A stretch of 64,000 nt of DNA from Methylotenera_A sp031422335 (lineage in GTDB: Bacteria > Pseudomonadota > Gammaproteobacteria > Burkholderiales > Methylophilaceae). Of the stretch, positions 51,785 through 61,088 are shown piece after piece. Numbering within the stretch: the first letter of the stretch is position 1; each line of letters opens with the position of its first letter. The notes under the pieces are model-generated. The model made no database searches, was not told the origin of the DNA, and saw nothing but the letters and a program-made list of their open reading frames with translations. The translations under genes were made by a program, and so were the position numbers. Location of the stretch: the NCBI GenBank assembly GCA_031422335.1, contig JANOQW010000007.1:1-64000 (forward strand), written 5' to 3'.

Positions 51785-52555
51785 TTATGCTTCTACGCAT
51801 TCTTGATTAGCAGCGCTGCAAATTTCCACAAAGCTAGTCACGTCAAGCGAGCTACGCCCAACCAAGCCGCCATCAATGTCTGGCATGGCAAATAGCGCTG
51901 CTGCATTGCTTGGGTTTAAACTACCCCCATACAAAATTTGCACATTTTCAGCTCTATTGATATCGCATTTTGCAATGCGCTGCCGAATAAACGCATGTAC
52001 TTTTTGCGCTTGTTCTGGTGTGGCAGCAATGTCTGTACCTACGGCCCATAAAGGCTCATAAGCCAATACGGCTTTCCTTAACACGTCTGCCCCATAGCGG
52101 CGAATAATCGAATCTAACTGTCGTCCCACCACATACTCTGTCCAATCTGATTCGCGCTCCTCAGCAGATTCCCCCATACAAAAAATTGGGATTAAACCCG
52201 CTTTTTCTGCCGCCTCAAAACGTGTCGCAGCCGTGTCATCAGTTTCGTGGAATTGAATACGCCGCTCTGAGTGCCCAACAATCACGTATCTGCAACCATA
52301 ATCGGTCAGCATATACGCAGACACCGCGCCCGTCAGCGCTACATTTTCGTTAGCACATAAATTTTGTGCGCCCCAAGATATGTTGGAACCCTGCAAAAGT
52401 GCCTGCGCTTGTGAAATGTAAGGGTAAGGGACACAGACAGCAAAATCTGCATGCTTTAAATCTTGCACGCCTAATTTTAAGTTTTGCAACAAAATTTGGT
52501 TTTGCGCCACGCGCCCATTCATTTTCCAATTACCGACTACTAATTTACGTCTCAT
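51785..52555 (-). CDS. tpiA: Triose-phosphate isomerase
   Basis: A 256-residue TIM barrel interconverting dihydroxyacetone phosphate and glyceraldehyde 3-phosphate. Catalytic residues are visible: VVGNWKMNG (Lys), VGHSERR (His), AYEPLWAVGTD (Glu) and the phosphate loop YGGSLNPSNA. It lies 24 bp after the fructose-bisphosphate aldolase gene and supplies both triose substrates for it. Confidence 0.96.
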   Translation of the reverse strand: MRRKLVVGNWKMNGRVAQNQILLQNLKLGVQDLKHADFAVCVPYPYISQAQALLQGSNISWGAQNLCANENVALTGAVSAYMLTDYGCRYVIVGHSERRIQFHETDDTAATRFEAAEKAGLIPIFCMGESAEERESDWTEYVVGRQLDSIIRRYGADVLRKAVLAYEPLWAVGTDIAATPEQAQKVHAFIRQRIAKCDINRAENVQILYGGSLNPSNAAALFAMPDIDGGLVGRSSLDVTSFVEICSAANQECVEA

Positions 52556-52579
52556 GTTTTTCTCATTGGATAAGTTTAG

Positions 52580-53644
52580 CTATTTAACGATTGCAGCAAA
52601 CTCGCCTTTTGCATAACGCGCTGCCATATTATCTAAAGAAATCACTTTTATTTTAGAGGCTTGTCCTGCACTGCCAAATGCCTCAAAACGGCTTTTACAC
52701 ACGCTTCTAGCGGCAATTGTGGCTGCCTTTAAAAATGCGCGCGGGTCAAACTCTGCTGGGTGATGCGCCATTTCTTTGCGTATGGTGGCGGTCATGGCTA
52801 AGCGAATATCGGTATCGATATTGATTTTGCGCACACCATTTTTAATGCCTTGAACGATTTCCGAGACTGGTACACCATAAGTCTCTTTAATCTGCCCACC
52901 ATATTCACGAATCATCTGCAGCCATTCTTGCTCGACACTGGATGAGCCGTGCATCACTAAATGCGTGTTGGGAATGCGTGCATGAATGGCTCTGATTCTG
53001 TCCACAGAAAGTATATCGCCAGTCGGAGGACGGCTGAACTTATATGCACCGTGGCTGGTGCCAATCGCTATCGCCAGTGCATCTACTTGGGTGGCTTTTA
53101 CAAAAGTAGCGGCTTCATCTGGGTCTGTAAGCATTTGTGCGTGGCTTAAAACACCTTCTGCCCCACCACCATCTTCCTCCCCTGCTTGCCCAGTTTCTAG
53201 TGACCCAAGCACGCCCAGCTCACCTTCTACCGATACGCCCACTGCATGCGCAGCCTCGACCACTTGGCGGGTCACATTGACGTTGTATTCAAACGAAGCT
53301 GGCGTTTTAGCGTCATCCATCAGCGAGCCATCCATCATGACGCTAGAAAAGCCGCTCCTCAGCGCAGTCTGACAAACTGCTGCCGAGGCGCCATGATCTT
53401 GGTGCATGCATAACGGAATATGCGGATATTGCTCGATAGCCGCCTCCACCAAGTGGCGCAAAAATGGCTCGCCGGCGTAGCCTCGTGCACCAGCCGATGC
53501 CTGTAAAATCACTGGGCTGTCGCATTCGTTAGCAGCTTGCATAATGGCATGAATTTGCTCCATATTATTCACGTTAAACGCGGGTAATCCATATTGATGC
53601 TCTGCTGCGTGATCGAGTAATTGTCTGAGTGAAACCAGTGCCAT
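52580..53644 (-). CDS. cbbA: Class II fructose/sedoheptulose-bisphosphate aldolase
   Basis: A 354-residue zinc aldolase of the CbbA type. It has GLPAFNVNNMEQ, the zinc-ligand region MHQDHGASA, VEGELGVLGSLETG, AIGTSHGAYKF, LVMHGSSSV and KINIDTDIR. In the CBB cycle it makes fructose 1,6-bisphosphate and probably sedoheptulose 1,7-bisphosphate. It lies 40 bp after cbbZ, within the cbb run. Confidence 0.95.
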   Translation of the reverse strand: MALVSLRQLLDHAAEHQYGLPAFNVNNMEQIHAIMQAANECDSPVILQASAGARGYAGEPFLRHLVEAAIEQYPHIPLCMHQDHGASAAVCQTALRSGFSSVMMDGSLMDDAKTPASFEYNVNVTRQVVEAAHAVGVSVEGELGVLGSLETGQAGEEDGGGAEGVLSHAQMLTDPDEAATFVKATQVDALAIAIGTSHGAYKFSRPPTGDILSVDRIRAIHARIPNTHLVMHGSSSVEQEWLQMIREYGGQIKETYGVPVSEIVQGIKNGVRKINIDTDIRLAMTATIRKEMAHHPAEFDPRAFLKAATIAARSVCKSRFEAFGSAGQASKIKVISLDNMAARYAKGEFAAIVK

Positions 53645-53684
53645 AGAATATGTCTCTTATTGTTGAATTAATTAGTCACTTATA

Positions 53685-54347
53685 CTAATGTTTAAGTTGA
53701 AAAAATTGTAAAACCTCGTCTAAACGATGAATCAATCTATCTGGATTTGCTGTCGCAATATCTCGCCCCGCGTTGTAGCCATAAGGCACCGCCCAGAAAG
53801 CCACCCCAGCGCTTTTCGCAGTAGCCATGTCGATTTCAGAATCGCCAACAAACAAGCTATTTTGTTTACTTTCATTTAATGAATCTAAACAATGCGCTAT
53901 TACCGCAGGGTTGGGCTTTTTAACTGGTAAGGTATTGCCAGCCACCACCACATCAAAAAAATCTTGCATGTTGTGCTGTGCCAATATTTTGCTGGTGTAA
54001 GGCTGCTCTTTATTCGTCACCACTGCTTGTTTGATGCGTTGATCTTTAAGCTTACTTAAGGTTTCTATTACTGCGGGATAAGGCTTGCTCATCGTACCCA
54101 CCACGTTTTTATAGTGCTGCATAAAGCTTTCCATCACCGTTTTCCAAGTATCAGTAAGCTCAATATCGTTTTTATTTGGCCAAGCCTGCCGCATCAGCCA
54201 AACCGTTCCATTTCCTATCCATGACGTCACTTGTGCTTCGCTGACCGTATTGTGGCCATATTGGTTTAAGGTCGCGTTCACAGCCATCGCAATTTCACCC
54301 GCAGTATCAATTAAAGTACCATCTAAGTCGTACATCACCAATGCCAA
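53685..54347 (-). CDS. cbbZ: Phosphoglycolate phosphatase (HAD family)
   Basis: A 220-residue HAD hydrolase with the nucleophile motif MYDLDGTLIDT (residues 4-14), the later VVTNK (motif II), KPNPAVI (motif III lysine) and VGDSEIDMATAKSAG (motif IV). It dephosphorylates 2-phosphoglycolate, the product of RuBisCO's oxygenase reaction. It is 1 bp from the phosphoribulokinase gene, so the RuBisCO-linked role is well supported. Confidence 0.92.
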   Translation of the reverse strand: MALVMYDLDGTLIDTAGEIAMAVNATLNQYGHNTVSEAQVTSWIGNGTVWLMRQAWPNKNDIELTDTWKTVMESFMQHYKNVVGTMSKPYPAVIETLSKLKDQRIKQAVVTNKEQPYTSKILAQHNMQDFFDVVVAGNTLPVKKPNPAVIAHCLDSLNESKQNSLFVGDSEIDMATAKSAGVAFWAVPYGYNAGRDIATANPDRLIHRLDEVLQFFQLKH

Positions 54348-54348
54348 T

Positions 54349-55218
54349 TTAATGATCTCGTAGCTGCATCAAACGCAAAATCATCGGTGTAAAAATTAAC
54401 TGCATGGCCAAGCCCATTTTACCGCCTGGTACCACCAGCGTATTCGGACGCGACATAAGCGAGCCATGCAACATCGAAAGCAAATATGGAAAATCAATAC
54501 CTTTAGGTTGCGCAAAACGAATCACCACCATGCTTTCATCGGCGCTAGGGATATGCTTGGCAATAAATGGATTGGAAGTATCTACCGAAGGCACACGCTG
54601 AAAATTAACGTGTGTGCGCGAAAACTGTGGGCAAATATGGTGAATATAATCAGGCATGCGTCGCAAAATGGTATCCACCACTGCCTCAGGCGAATAACCA
54701 CGTACCTTTTGGTCGCGGTGCATTTTCTGTATCCACTCTAGGTTAATAATCGGCACTACACCTACCAATAAATCTACGTGTTTGGCCACATTCGCCTCAT
54801 CACCCACATAGCCGCCGTGCAAGCCCTCATAAAACAACACATCAGCATCTTCTGCACTATCACGCCACGGCGTTAGCGTACCTGCCGTTTGTTTATAAGG
54901 CACGCCTTCTGCTTCTGTGTGTACATATTTGCGCACTTTGCATTGACCGGTTTGACCAAAGTTTTTAAACGTATCTTCCAAAGCCGCTAATTCATTGGCT
55001 TCTGGGCTGAAATGGCTGAAATAATTACCAGGAATTTTATTGCGTTTATTGAGTAAAGCATCCATTTCCTTGCGCTCATAACGATGCATGGAATCACCCT
55101 CAATCATTTGCGCACGAATGTTTTCTCGTCTAAAAATATAATCAAAACTCTCCATCACTGAGCTTGTACCTGCGCCAGATGAGCCTGTAATCGCGATTAC
55201 GGGATATTTTTTAGACAT
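54349..55218 (-). CDS. cbbP: Phosphoribulokinase
   Basis: A 289-residue bacterial-type phosphoribulokinase making ribulose 1,5-bisphosphate from ribulose 5-phosphate. The P-loop AITGSSGAGTSSVM (residues 8-21) is followed by EGDSMHRYERKEMD, HFSPEANELAALE and FYEGLHGGYVGDEANVAKHVDLL. Together with cbbLS it shows that the CBB cycle can run here. It lies 23 bp after the fructose-bisphosphatase gene. Confidence 0.97.
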   Translation of the reverse strand: MSKKYPVIAITGSSGAGTSSVMESFDYIFRRENIRAQMIEGDSMHRYERKEMDALLNKRNKIPGNYFSHFSPEANELAALEDTFKNFGQTGQCKVRKYVHTEAEGVPYKQTAGTLTPWRDSAEDADVLFYEGLHGGYVGDEANVAKHVDLLVGVVPIINLEWIQKMHRDQKVRGYSPEAVVDTILRRMPDYIHHICPQFSRTHVNFQRVPSVDTSNPFIAKHIPSADESMVVIRFAQPKGIDFPYLLSMLHGSLMSRPNTLVVPGGKMGLAMQLIFTPMILRLMQLRDH

Positions 55219-55241
55219 TGTTAGCCTTTATTATTCATAAA

Positions 55242-56306
55242 TTATCTATAAAAAGTACGTTCATTAAATAATGGTAAGTGTTCATCGTTACCCTTGTCAT
55301 AAGCGTCGTGATAACGCACCACATGCTCAACCTCGTTTTTAGAGCCCACAATAATCGGAATACGTTGGTGTATTTGCTCTGGCGTCACATCCAGAATACG
55401 CATTCTGCCAGTGCTTGCTGCGCCGCCCGCTTGCTCTATTAACATCGCCATTGGGTTAGCCTCGTACATCAAGCGCAAGCGGCCCGGTTTAGTCGCATCT
55501 TTACTATCTTTTGGATAGAGATAAATGCCGCCACGCATTAAAATACGGTGAATATCGGCCACCATACTGCCGACCCAGCGCATATTAAAATCTTTTTCGC
55601 GCCTGCCTGCCGCTCCCGCTTTGCACTCAGTAATATAGCGCTTGATTGGTGGCTCCCAAAAGCGTTGATTGCTTGAGTTTATTGCATATTCTTTAGTGTC
55701 AACTGGTACTTGCATATTGGGGTGCGTGAGCAAAAACTGTTTGCTTGCACGATCCAAGGTAAAGCCATGCGTACCATTACCAACAGTGATTACCAGCATG
55801 GTACACGGGCCATATAGTGCATAGCCTGCAGCCAATTGCTGTTGACCAGAAATCAAGTAGTCGGCTTCATCTAAGTTAGCTTTATTGGGAGCTTTTAGAA
55901 TGGAAAATATGGTGCCAATCGATACATTCACATCCACATTGGATGAACCATCGAGTGGATCAAAAATCACTAAAAATTCGGCTTGTTTTGACTTATTTTC
56001 AACCGTTATCGGTAAATCCACCTCTTCTGACACCATGCCAGAAACTAAGCCTGTGGCGGCTAAGCAGGCAGTGAAGATCTCATCACTGACAACATCCAAG
56101 GTTGCCTGCGTTTCACCTTGCACGTTTTCACTATTTAATTTTCCGTAAATATTCTTGCCCACATTATTATTAATGGCGCCGTTTTCAGTCAGCGCAGATA
56201 TGGCTTGTGTCGCCTCTGCTATGGCGCACATTAAAGTAACTAGGCTTTGGCTTATCTGTACATTCTGCAAAAAACCAGCTAGATTTGTTTGTATTTTATT
56301 GTGCAT
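55242..56306 (-). CDS. cbbF: Class I fructose-1,6-bisphosphatase
   Basis: A 354-residue enzyme releasing phosphate from fructose (and possibly sedoheptulose) bisphosphate. It has VSEEVDLPI, the metal-binding VIFDPLDGSSNVDVNVSIGTIFS, RYVGSMVADIHR-like MRWVGSMVADIHRIL and PGRLRLMYEANPMAMLIEQAGG. It starts 1 bp after the cbbX stop. Confidence 0.96.
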   Translation of the reverse strand: MHNKIQTNLAGFLQNVQISQSLVTLMCAIAEATQAISALTENGAINNNVGKNIYGKLNSENVQGETQATLDVVSDEIFTACLAATGLVSGMVSEEVDLPITVENKSKQAEFLVIFDPLDGSSNVDVNVSIGTIFSILKAPNKANLDEADYLISGQQQLAAGYALYGPCTMLVITVGNGTHGFTLDRASKQFLLTHPNMQVPVDTKEYAINSSNQRFWEPPIKRYITECKAGAAGRREKDFNMRWVGSMVADIHRILMRGGIYLYPKDSKDATKPGRLRLMYEANPMAMLIEQAGGAASTGRMRILDVTPEQIHQRIPIIVGSKNEVEHVVRYHDAYDKGNDEHLPLFNERTFYR

Positions 56307-56307
56307 T

Positions 56308-57192
56308 TTATTGACTTGCAGAAAACACGCGTGAGGCGCGAATGTCAGCTTCTGTAATTAAAGACAAATCCTCAGCTGTGGTTTGTTTTTTGTGCTGTAT
56401 GGCATCGTTAAATAAGCGATTCGCCTGGCGCAAACGTGCTCTATCTAAAGCATTGCGAATAGAGCGTGCATTGGCAAAATGTGGCTGCTGTTTACGTTTT
56501 TGAATGTATTCACACATAGCAAGTTTGGCATTTTCATCCAAATTATAGTGCATCGCATCGCTCATTAAGGTGGTGATTTCTAATAGTTCTGTTTCATTAT
56601 AATCGGGAAAATCAATGTGGTGCGCTATACGCGATGACAGCCCAGGGTTAGATTTAAAAAATGTAGCCATACGGTCTTGATAGCCCGCCAAAATCACCAC
56701 CAAGTCATCTCTATAATTTTCCATCGTTTGTAATAAAATCTCAATGGCTTCTTGGCCGTAATCGCGCTCGTTTTCTGGCTTATACAGGTAATACGCCTCA
56801 TCAATGAACAACACGCCTCCCATGGCTTTTTTAATTATTTCTTTGGTTTTTGGCGCGGTATGCCCTATGTATTGACCAACCAAATCGTCACGCGTGACGC
56901 TAATGACATGGTTTTGCCTAATATAGCCTAAGCGGTGCAGCATCTCAGCCATTTTAAGTGCAACCGTAGTTTTGCCTGTGCCTGGGTTACCAGTAAAACA
57001 CATGTGTAAGCTGGGTTTAGCGGCTTCAATACCTAATTGCAACCTAGCCTTGGTAATTAGCAAATAAGCAGCAATCTCACGTATGCGCTGCTTTACTGGC
57101 ACCAAGCCGATTAAATCTTGATCAAGCGCGTCTAACACCTCATTAATATGAGATTCTTCTAGCAAAGCTTGAATATTGATTTTGTCGGCCAT
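56308..57192 (-). CDS. cbbX: Red-type RuBisCO activase CbbX
   Basis: A 294-residue AAA+ protein that removes inhibitory sugar phosphates from red-type RuBisCO. Walker A is FTGNPGTGKTTVA (about residues 67-79), Walker B VLFIDEAYYLY, pore-loop segment VGQYIGHTAPKT, and sensor motif SNPGLSSRIAHHIDFPDY. It lies 5 bp after cbbS, and its presence fits the red-type cbbLS. Confidence 0.96.
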   Translation of the reverse strand: MADKINIQALLEESHINEVLDALDQDLIGLVPVKQRIREIAAYLLITKARLQLGIEAAKPSLHMCFTGNPGTGKTTVALKMAEMLHRLGYIRQNHVISVTRDDLVGQYIGHTAPKTKEIIKKAMGGVLFIDEAYYLYKPENERDYGQEAIEILLQTMENYRDDLVVILAGYQDRMATFFKSNPGLSSRIAHHIDFPDYNETELLEITTLMSDAMHYNLDENAKLAMCEYIQKRKQQPHFANARSIRNALDRARLRQANRLFNDAIQHKKQTTAEDLSLITEADIRASRVFSASQ

Positions 57193-57197
57193 ACTGA

Positions 57198-57632
57198 CTA
57201 GTAGCGCTCGCCCTCTGGTTTATCAGTCGCGTAAGAATGAATGGTATAACGTATATTACGCCCTTCTGTTTCTTGGCGCACCAAGCTAAAACCAGGTTCG
57301 TTTGTAGGACGATTCACTATGTAAGACATGGTCGGACTTTCTACGCCGTGTTGTGAGCTAAATGCCATCACACGTATATAATGGTTTGGAAAAGTTTTGC
57401 GGCAATTATTGATTTCCATCAAAATACCAGCTGGGTCTTTCAAATCAAACATTGGCGCACCATACATGTCCCAATAAGTGTTACGTGGATGTGGGTCATC
57501 GGTATATTCCACCGAAATCGCCCAGCCTTTGCTCAACGCATATTTAATTTGCGAAGTAATTTGCACATCAGTTAACGCTGGCAAAAACGAAAACTGGCCT
57601 TGCGTGACGATTCCATTTGGGTTAGTCATCAT
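57198..57632 (-). CDS. cbbS: RuBisCO small subunit, form I red type
   Basis: A 144-residue small subunit with the red-type features: QGQFSFLPALTDVQITSQI at the start, SVEYTDDPHPRNTYWDMYGAPMFDL (residues ~41-65) and a long C-terminal extension (RQETEGRNIRYTIHSYATDKPEGERY-type end) that builds the extra beta-hairpin of IC/ID enzymes. It lies 35 bp after cbbL. Confidence 0.95.
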   Translation of the reverse strand: MMTNPNGIVTQGQFSFLPALTDVQITSQIKYALSKGWAISVEYTDDPHPRNTYWDMYGAPMFDLKDPAGILMEINNCRKTFPNHYIRVMAFSSQHGVESPTMSYIVNRPTNEPGFSLVRQETEGRNIRYTIHSYATDKPEGERY

Positions 57633-57667
57633 AATAAGCTCTCCTTAAATTTTTAAAACCCGAATAT

Positions 57668-59158
57668 TTAAAAACTGGTCGTTGCAGTTGGCACAAAATC
57701 AGCCGTATCAGTCGATTCATAATTGAAAGTAATATCCTTCCAAGTATCAATCGCCGCGCGAAGTGGGCCACACCATTTGGCAGCATCTTGCAAAATCTGC
57801 GGGCCTTCGTTCCAAATATCGCGGCCTTCATTGCGCGCCATTACCATGGTTTCTAACGCAACTCTATTTGCAACAGCACCTGCTTGAATGCCCTGCGGAT
57901 GACCAATCGTACCGCCGCCAAATTGCAGCACCACGTCGTCACCCAAATAAGTCAGTAATTGGTGCATTTGCCCCGCATGAATACCGCCAGAAGCCACTGG
58001 CATACATTTATTCAGTGACGCCCAGTCTTGCTCAAAGAACAAGCCTTTTTCTAGCTGCTGCGGCGTATGATCATCAAGCAAGGTATCGTAAAAGCCGCGA
58101 ATCATCATGGGGTCACCTTCCAGCTTGCCCACCACCGTGCCTGCATGAATGTGATCCACGCCCGCCATGCGCATCCACTTACAAATGACGCGGAAATTCA
58201 TACCGTGATTTTTTTGGCGTGAGTAAGTCGAGTTGCCCGCGCGGTGCAAATGTAAAATCATGTCATTAGCCCGTGCCCACAGCGCCATGCTTTGAATCGC
58301 GGTGTAGCCAATGACCAAGTCAATCATAATAATGACAGAACCTAACTGCTTGGCAAATTCTGCACGTTTGTACATTTCCTCCATGGTGCCAGCAGTCACA
58401 TTTAAATAGTGGCCTTTAATTTCGCCTGTGGCGGCAGAAGCCTTGTTCACGGCATCCATACAATACAGAAAGCGATCGCGCCAATGCATGAAAGGTTGCG
58501 AGTTTATATTCTCGTCATCCTTCATAAAGTCTAAGCCACCTTTAAGGCCTTCGTATACCACTCGGCCATAATTGCGGCCAGATAACCCTAATTTAGGTTT
58601 AGTCGTCGCGCCTAATAATGGGCGACCAAATTTATCTAAGCGTTCACGCTCTACTATTACGCCTGTCGCAGGGCCCTGAAATGTTTTCAAATATGCTACA
58701 GGGATACGCATATCTTCTAGTCGAAGCGCCTTGACTGCCTTCATGCCAAAAACATTGCCAATAATGGATGCAGTCAAATTGGCAATTGAGCCACCTTCAA
58801 ATAAATCCAGATCGTAAGCAATGTACGCAAAATATTGCGCCTCAATTTTTGTACCCTCGCCAGTATTAGGCACTTGCTCAACCCGATAAGCTTTGGCGCG
58901 ATACATCTCACAAGCTGTCAGCCTATCTGTCCACACCACTGTCCAAGTGGCAGTAGAGGATTCGCCGGCAACTGCTGCGGCAATTTCTTCTGGGTCGCTA
59001 CCCGCGTGTGGCGTGATACGAAACATCGCAAGCAAATCTGTATCTTTCACCTGATAATCAGGCTGCCAGTAGCCCATTTTTTTGTATGGCAGCACACCCG
59101 CTTTATAGCGTTCTGCGCCTTCTTTGATGGTTTCATTTTTACTCAGTTGGCTTGCCAT
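57668..59158 (-). CDS. cbbL: RuBisCO large subunit, form I red type (IC/ID clade)
   Basis: A 496-residue large subunit. Active-site parts are present: GRPLLGATTKPKLGLS (catalytic Lys), GGLDFMKDDENINSQPF (carbamylated Lys), HLHRAGNSTYSRQKNHGM, DHIHAGTVVGKLEGDP (loop 6 Lys) and QFGGGTIGHPQG. The companions cbbS and cbbX, the N-terminus and the sequence style place it in the red-type form I group rather than form II. It is first in the cbb operon, divergent from cbbR. Enzymes of this kind fix CO2 onto ribulose 1,5-bisphosphate. Confidence 0.97.
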   Translation of the reverse strand: MASQLSKNETIKEGAERYKAGVLPYKKMGYWQPDYQVKDTDLLAMFRITPHAGSDPEEIAAAVAGESSTATWTVVWTDRLTACEMYRAKAYRVEQVPNTGEGTKIEAQYFAYIAYDLDLFEGGSIANLTASIIGNVFGMKAVKALRLEDMRIPVAYLKTFQGPATGVIVERERLDKFGRPLLGATTKPKLGLSGRNYGRVVYEGLKGGLDFMKDDENINSQPFMHWRDRFLYCMDAVNKASAATGEIKGHYLNVTAGTMEEMYKRAEFAKQLGSVIIMIDLVIGYTAIQSMALWARANDMILHLHRAGNSTYSRQKNHGMNFRVICKWMRMAGVDHIHAGTVVGKLEGDPMMIRGFYDTLLDDHTPQQLEKGLFFEQDWASLNKCMPVASGGIHAGQMHQLLTYLGDDVVLQFGGGTIGHPQGIQAGAVANRVALETMVMARNEGRDIWNEGPQILQDAAKWCGPLRAAIDTWKDITFNYESTDTADFVPTATTSF

Positions 59159-59197
59159 TTATATTACCTCGCGCTTAAATTAATTTTTTAAATACGA

Positions 59198-59293
59198 ATT
59201 TAATTTACAAATTAAATATACATAGCTACTTTAAAAGTGTTTAATGTTAAGGTAAAGTCATAATTAATTTAGGGTTAATTAAGATTTACTTAA
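59198..59293. promoter_or_regulatory. Palindromes in the cbbL-cbbR spacer (putative CbbR sites)
   Basis: Two clear inverted repeats lie in the 169-bp divergent spacer. The first is ATTTAATTT-AC-AAATTAAAT (59198-59217); the second is TTAAG-ATTTA-CTTAA (59279-59293), which fits the T-N11-A shape of LysR sites. They are about 77 bp apart, one nearer each gene, as expected for a LysR regulator that controls its own gene and the operon. The AT-rich context raises the chance of accidental palindromes. Confidence 0.5.
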
Positions 59294-59327
59294 CTATATT
59301 TTGAATTTATATTTTAGAGGTAAGTAC

Positions 59328-60248
59328 ATGCGTAATCTGACACTCAGGCAAATTAAGATATTCTTAAGCGCCACTAAGCACATGAGTTTTACTCGCGCTG
59401 CCCTAGAGCTGCACATTTCAGCGCCAGCCATCTCAATGCAGATTAAAGAGATGGAAGAAGATATGGGCGTGACATTATTTATGCGTGAGAATAAGAAAAT
59501 TGCGCTAACCACTGCAGGTGAATATTTTTTAGTTTACGCACGGCGCGTATCTAGCACGCTGATTGAGGCCAGCAATATGATGGAACGGCTACGTGGCACC
59601 GAGTTAAAAGCCTTAAAAATTGGCTTGGTGAGTACGGCCAAATACTTTTTGCCACATATGTTGGTGGAATTTAAAAAAGATTATCCCAACCTGCAAATTA
59701 AAGTTGAAGTAAGAAACCGCCAACAATTAGTAGAGTTGCTGCGCGATGGTGAGCTGGATATTGCCATTATGGGCCAGCCACCAAAAGAAATGGATACGCG
59801 CGTGGAAGCATTTGCCAGCCATCCGCATGCGTTTGTGGCAAGTACAACAAATATGCTTGCAGGTAAGATAGATATTGCTCCAGACGCCTTAAATAACTTC
59901 GAAATAATTTCCAGAGAGCCGGGTTCTGGTACACGCGCTATTATGGAAAATTACTTTACCGAGCATCGTATTTCACCCATTGTGAATATGGAAATGTCCA
60001 GCAATGAAACCATTAAACAAGCGGTGATTGCAGATTTGGGTATTTCATTTGTATCGCTGCACATTATTGGCAACGAGTTGGCAAACAAGCAACTGGTGGT
60101 ATTAGATGTGCAAGACACGCCCATTATACGCACTTGGCATGTGGTGGCTTTGGGCAAGCGCAACGCCAGCCAAGCAGCAGAAGCATTTAGATATTTTATG
60201 CTAGAAAAAGGTGGTGAAATATTGGCAAATATTTTTTCCAAATCATAA
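59328..60248 (+). CDS. cbbR: LysR-family regulator of the cbb operon
   Basis: A 306-residue LysR-type protein: winged helix (residues ~1-60; LTLRQIKIFLSATKHMSFTRAALELHISAPAIS-type motif) and effector domain with KIGLVSTAKYFLPHMLVEFKKDYPN, DGELDIAIMGQPP and EIISREPGSGTRAIMENYF. It is divergent from cbbL, the normal place of CbbR. I use the ATG at 59328 with an AGAGG site; an upstream TTG at 59301 is less likely. A short hairpin AGTGCG/CGCACT at 60276-60289 follows the gene. Confidence 0.92.
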   Translation: MRNLTLRQIKIFLSATKHMSFTRAALELHISAPAISMQIKEMEEDMGVTLFMRENKKIALTTAGEYFLVYARRVSSTLIEASNMMERLRGTELKALKIGLVSTAKYFLPHMLVEFKKDYPNLQIKVEVRNRQQLVELLRDGELDIAIMGQPPKEMDTRVEAFASHPHAFVASTTNMLAGKIDIAPDALNNFEIISREPGSGTRAIMENYFTEHRISPIVNMEMSSNETIKQAVIADLGISFVSLHIIGNELANKQLVVLDVQDTPIIRTWHVVALGKRNASQAAEAFRYFMLEKGGEILANIFSKS

Positions 60249-60414
60249 AAATTAAATTAAACCTTTTAATAAATTAGTGCGTTCGCACTTTATTAGTGCA
60301 TGGATTAGCTATATGCACAATACCAATCATTCTATCAAAAATTAAATTAATTTAATATAATCAATTACTTATATAAATATACATACTTGGCATGGCATTT
60401 GCTAATTATTAATC

Positions 60415-60993
60415 ATGTTAAAAGTGATGATTATTGATAATGAGATTAAACGTAGCAAGACCCTAAAGCAATCTCTAATTGATAATGGGTTTATGGTGGT
60501 TGCACATGTTGAGAACGATATGCATTTGCAATCTAAATGTTTTGAGTTAAAGCCAGACATTGTAATTATTGATACCGACTCACCCAGCCGCGATACTTTA
60601 GAAAATATCTGTGTAATGAGTATGCACGACCCGCGGCCAATTGTAATGTTTACGCACGATGGCGACAAGGAGCAAATTAAATTAGCGACGCGTGCAGGCG
60701 TAAGTGCTTATGTTGTAGGTTCCATACCAAGTGAAAGGTTGACACCCGTGATAGATGCCGCCGTTGCAAGATTTGAAGAATTTAAAAATTTACGCAGTGA
60801 GCTATTGCAAGCCAAAACCAAGTTAGATGAAAGAAAAGTAATCGAGCGTGCTAAAGGCTTGCTGATGAAACAACGCGGCTTAGATGAAGATAGCGCATAC
60901 GAAATGTTGCGCAGTATGGCCATGAAAAGAAACATGAAATTGGCGGATTTATCTGACCAATTGTTAGAAACTGCAAGCATGCTAATCGTTTAA
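60415..60993 (+). CDS. nasT: ANTAR-domain response regulator (NasT-like antiterminator)
   Basis: A 192-residue protein: receiver domain (residues 1-118, with an acceptor-like Asp53 in VIIDTDSPSRD) and a C-terminal ANTAR RNA-binding domain (about 125-190; RKVIERAKGLLMKQRGLDEDSAYEMLRSMAMKRNMKLADL). NasT binds leader hairpins and lets polymerase pass a terminator upstream of nitrate-assimilation genes. Such a leader follows directly. The usual partner sensor NasS is not encoded next to it in this window. Confidence 0.93.
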   Translation: MLKVMIIDNEIKRSKTLKQSLIDNGFMVVAHVENDMHLQSKCFELKPDIVIIDTDSPSRDTLENICVMSMHDPRPIVMFTHDGDKEQIKLATRAGVSAYVVGSIPSERLTPVIDAAVARFEEFKNLRSELLQAKTKLDERKVIERAKGLLMKQRGLDEDSAYEMLRSMAMKRNMKLADLSDQLLETASMLIV

Positions 60994-61010
60994 TTAGTTT
61001 AGTAAGAAAG

Positions 61011-61075
61011 TTTGCTTACCCAAAGAAGGGTAAAGCAAATACTGAATGATGCTAAAGATGGCATCTAAATCAGTA
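61011..61075 (+). promoter_or_regulatory. Tandem ANTAR-target hairpins in the nrt leader
   Basis: Two stem-loops with six-base loops that have A at position 1 and G at position 4, the rule for ANTAR targets. P1: TTTGCTTACCC, loop AAAGAA (61022-61027), GGGTAAAGCAAA. P2: TACTGA and GATGCT, loop AAAGAT (61054-61059), GGCATC and TCAGTA. The pairs are nearly perfect. They follow nasT by 17 bp and precede a terminator and nrtA. Confidence 0.88.
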
Positions 61076-61088
61076 AAAAAGACAAAGG

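Noticed and set aside
57668..59158. Form II RuBisCO
   Set aside because: A small-subunit gene and cbbX follow, and the length and motifs are form I red type.
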